Part shown: piece after piece, positions 62,396 to 64,000 of the stretch
Position numbering within the stretch: the stretch's first letter is position 1
Layout: every line of letters starts with the position of its first letter
Assembly: GCA_019753105.1 (NCBI GenBank)
Contig: JAIELJ010000005.1
Location: 62,001 to 126,000 of the forward strand
Direction: 5' to 3'
Length of the DNA stretch: 64,000 nt
Source: Hyphomonadaceae bacterium
GTDB taxonomy: Bacteria > Pseudomonadota > Alphaproteobacteria > Caulobacterales > Aquidulcibacteraceae
The notes under the pieces: model-generated
What the model was told of the DNA's origin: nothing
Database searches by the model: none
What the model saw: only the letters and a program-made list of their open reading frames with translations
Made by a program: the position numbers and the translations under genes

Positions 62396-63597
62396 AGTAC
62401 GGCATTGAGCGGCTGCTTGAAGACGCGAGCTTGCGCGCGCCGCTGAAGGGCAAGCGCGTGGCGCTGGTGGCGCATCCGGCTTCGGTGACGCGCGATCTCA
62501 CGCACTCGTTCGATGCGCTGATGGCGTGCGAGGACATTCGCATCACCGCTGTGTTCGGCCCGCAGCACGGTATGCGCGGCGAGAAGCAGGACAATATGGT
62601 CGAGAGCGAGGACTACACCGATCCGCTGCACGGCGTGCCGGTGTTCTCGCTCTATGGCGAAGTGCGGCGGCCGACGGGGCAGATGCTGTCGACGTTCGAT
62701 GTGGTGCTGATCGATCTGCAGGATCTCGGCTGCCGCATCTACACCTTCATCACGACGCTGCTCTACATGCTCGAAGCGGCGCACGAGCACGGCAAGGAAG
62801 TCTGGGTGCTCGATCGCCCCAATCCTGCAGGACGCCCGATTGAAGGGCTGACGCTGCGTGCTGGCTGGGAGAGTTTTGTCGGCGCGGGGCCGATGCCGAT
62901 GCGACATGGTTTGACGCTTGGCGAACTCGGTCACTGGTTCATCGACCACTTCAAACTCAACGTGCCGTATCGCGTGATTGAGATGGGAGGTTACAAGCCC
63001 GACGAAGCGCCAGGCTATGGCTGGCCGATTGGCGAGCGCACCTGGGTGAACCCATCGCCGAATGCGCCGAACCTTTGGATGGCGCGCGCCTATGCCGGGA
63101 CGGTGATGCTCGAAGGCGCGACCTTGAGCGAAGGACGCGGTACGACGCGGCCGCTGGAATTGTTTGGTGCGCCGGATATCAATGGGCGCGATGTGATCGC
63201 CGAGATGCAGGCGCTTGCGCCGCATTGGCTTGATGGCTGCAAGCTGCGCGAATGCTATTTCGAGCCGACGTTCCATAAGCACGTGAAAAAGCTCTGCAGC
63301 GGCGTGCAGATCCACGTCGAAGATCCGACGCACTATGATCACACGGCCTTCAAGCCGTGGCGCGTGCAGGCGCTTGGCTTCAAGGCCATTCGTCGCCTCT
63401 ATCCGAACTACGATCTGTGGCGTGATTTTCCGTACGAGTACGCGTTCGGCAAATTGCCGATCGACGTCATCAACGGCTCGCCGCTGCTGCGCGAATGGGT
63501 GGACGATCCGAACACTGGCCCCCGCGATCTCGACGCGCTCACGCTGCCGGATGAGCAGGCGTGGGCGGCGGAGCGGGCAAAGTATTTGATCTATTAA
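62392..63597 (+). CDS. DUF1343 / NamZ-type exo-beta-N-acetylmuramidase
   Basis: A 401-residue protein of the DUF1343 family; characterised members (NamZ) remove N-acetylmuramic acid from the end of peptidoglycan fragments. Family features are RVALVAHPASVTRDLTHSFD, TAVFGPQHGMRGEKQDNM, VFSLYGEVRRPTGQML, DVVLIDLQDLGCRIYTFITT and NPNLWMARAYAGTVMLEG-like GTVMLEGATLSEGRGTTRP. There is no signal peptide, so cytoplasmic recycling of cell-wall fragments is likely. It is translationally coupled to the DOMON-like gene. Confidence 0.9.
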   Translation: MKYGIERLLEDASLRAPLKGKRVALVAHPASVTRDLTHSFDALMACEDIRITAVFGPQHGMRGEKQDNMVESEDYTDPLHGVPVFSLYGEVRRPTGQMLSTFDVVLIDLQDLGCRIYTFITTLLYMLEAAHEHGKEVWVLDRPNPAGRPIEGLTLRAGWESFVGAGPMPMRHGLTLGELGHWFIDHFKLNVPYRVIEMGGYKPDEAPGYGWPIGERTWVNPSPNAPNLWMARAYAGTVMLEGATLSEGRGTTRPLELFGAPDINGRDVIAEMQALAPHWLDGCKLRECYFEPTFHKHVKKLCSGVQIHVEDPTHYDHTAFKPWRVQALGFKAIRRLYPNYDLWRDFPYEYAFGKLPIDVINGSPLLREWVDDPNTGPRDLDALTLPDEQAWAAERAKYLIY

Positions 63598-64000
63598 TCG
63601 CCCGGGCGCCAGCCGCTTGCCGCGAGGAAGGCGCGGGCGTCCGTGCCTTGCAGGATGTCGCGGATAGCTTGGCGCTTGTCGGGTGCGCGCTCGTAGTAGG
63701 CGCGCACGATGCGATAGCCGACCCAATAGCCGAGATCGCCGGGCGCTTCGCGCGTGCCGACGCCATTATAGAGCCATTGCGAAAGATCGCGGCTATCCAT
63801 ATTGGCGGCGAAGCGTTGTTCGATCTCGGCTTCGCGTCCGGCGGTCCAGTCGATGAGATGGTTGTTTGAGATGCGCCCTGTCATCAGTTCGGCGATGAAC
63901 TCGGCCGCACCCTCGTTGAGGGATTGAGAGAGCACCGTCTCGCCCGCGAAGCCGCTCTGCAGCGAATGCACCATTTCGTGCGCGATGATGTGGGTGAGGC
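63594..64000 (-). CDS. Zincin-type metallopeptidase, 3' part, truncated by the window edge
   Basis: The minus-strand frame runs off the right edge. Its last 135 residues show the zinc motif IAHEMVHSLQ (HExxH, the first residues lie beyond the ORF-track start), followed by LNEGAAEFIAELMTGR, whose Glu is the expected third ligand. The C-terminus is helical (LGYWVGYRIVRAYYERAPDK) and ends ASGWRPGD. It looks like the DUF2268-type predicted zinc proteases, but the N-terminus and any signal are not visible. The stop overlaps the end of the NamZ-like gene. Confidence 0.8.
   Translation of the reverse strand, partial: LTHIIAHEMVHSLQSGFAGETVLSQSLNEGAAEFIAELMTGRISNNHLIDWTAGREAEIEQRFAANMDSRDLSQWLYNGVGTREAPGDLGYWVGYRIVRAYYERAPDKRQAIRDILQGTDARAFLAASGWRPGD

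Noticed and set aside
1-64000. tRNA, rRNA, CRISPR arrays, transposases and prophage genes
   Set aside because: I read the intergenic regions on both strands for tRNA-like TTCGAATC arms, regular spaced repeats and integrase or transposase motifs and found none. Short or diverged RNA genes could still be missed by eye.

Overview
The window is about 63% G+C chromosomal DNA that is almost fully coding. Gene content points to an alphaproteobacterium, most likely in the Caulobacterales and close to the Hyphomonadaceae. The supports are hdaA beside ppk and ppx, the bactofilin/LmdC-type peptidase pair, the NDUFA12-mlaD-DUF2155 trio, a TonB-dependent receptor beside a phytase, and alphaproteobacterial forms of RNase E and RF2. 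The placement is inference from gene content, since I could run no search. I saw no rRNA, tRNA, CRISPR array, transposase or phage gene.

Layout. 0-5.4 kb: the 3' part of leucyl aminopeptidase, holC, three tandem I78-type protease-inhibitor lipoproteins, ndk with its own promoter and terminator, a 38-residue peptide gene, a methyltransferase and a cytochrome b561. 5.4-9 kb: a membrane histidine kinase and a conserved unknown gene between two copies of a 26-bp repeat, then an acid-phosphatase-like enzyme and a DUF1232 protein. 9-16.5 kb: purM-purN facing a housekeeping run of DUF2066, hdaA, ppk, ppx and DUF3297. 16.5-25.6 kb is the most accessory-looking part: a cyclase/TolB/TPR protein, a deletion junction joining the remains of a phytase and a TonB-dependent receptor, rnd, two pentapeptide-repeat proteins, a TPR protein, a secreted zinc peptidase and a small membrane zinc-ribbon protein. 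25.6-30.6 kb: aspS and a long NrdJ-like protein that has lost the class II ribonucleotide reductase active site. 30.8-39.3 kb: NDUFA12, mlaD, DUF2155, surE-pcm-nlpD-like, yajC-secD-secF, a PuuD-type membrane domain and a squalene/phytoene-synthase-like protein. 39.3-50.8 kb: a DsbA-like protein, a BepA-like peptidase, rne, another secreted zincin, amiC, a class A penicillin-binding protein and prfB with its programmed frameshift. 50.8-64 kb: an unknown gene, a TetR-controlled operon, a 35-residue membrane protein, bactofilin with an M23 peptidase, bcp, a 1179-residue AsmA-like protein, tyrS, a DOMON-like protein, a NamZ-type muramidase and the 3' part of another zincin.

How the genes work together. 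Many act on the envelope: SecDF-YajC export, MlaD lipid transport, AmiC with a degenerate NlpD-like activator, PBP1A, bactofilin with its peptidase, the NamZ-like muramidase and several exported zinc peptidases. Others are central housekeeping: purine synthesis, polyphosphate turnover, RIDA control of DnaA, aminoacyl-tRNA synthetases, RNase D and RNase E.

The observations most worth a second look are the phytase/TonB-receptor deletion scar, the intact but active-site-less NrdJ-like protein, two places where the 3' end of a gene is partly duplicated around a small gene cassette, several structured intergenic palindromes, and two membrane or basic micro-proteins missing from the ORF track.
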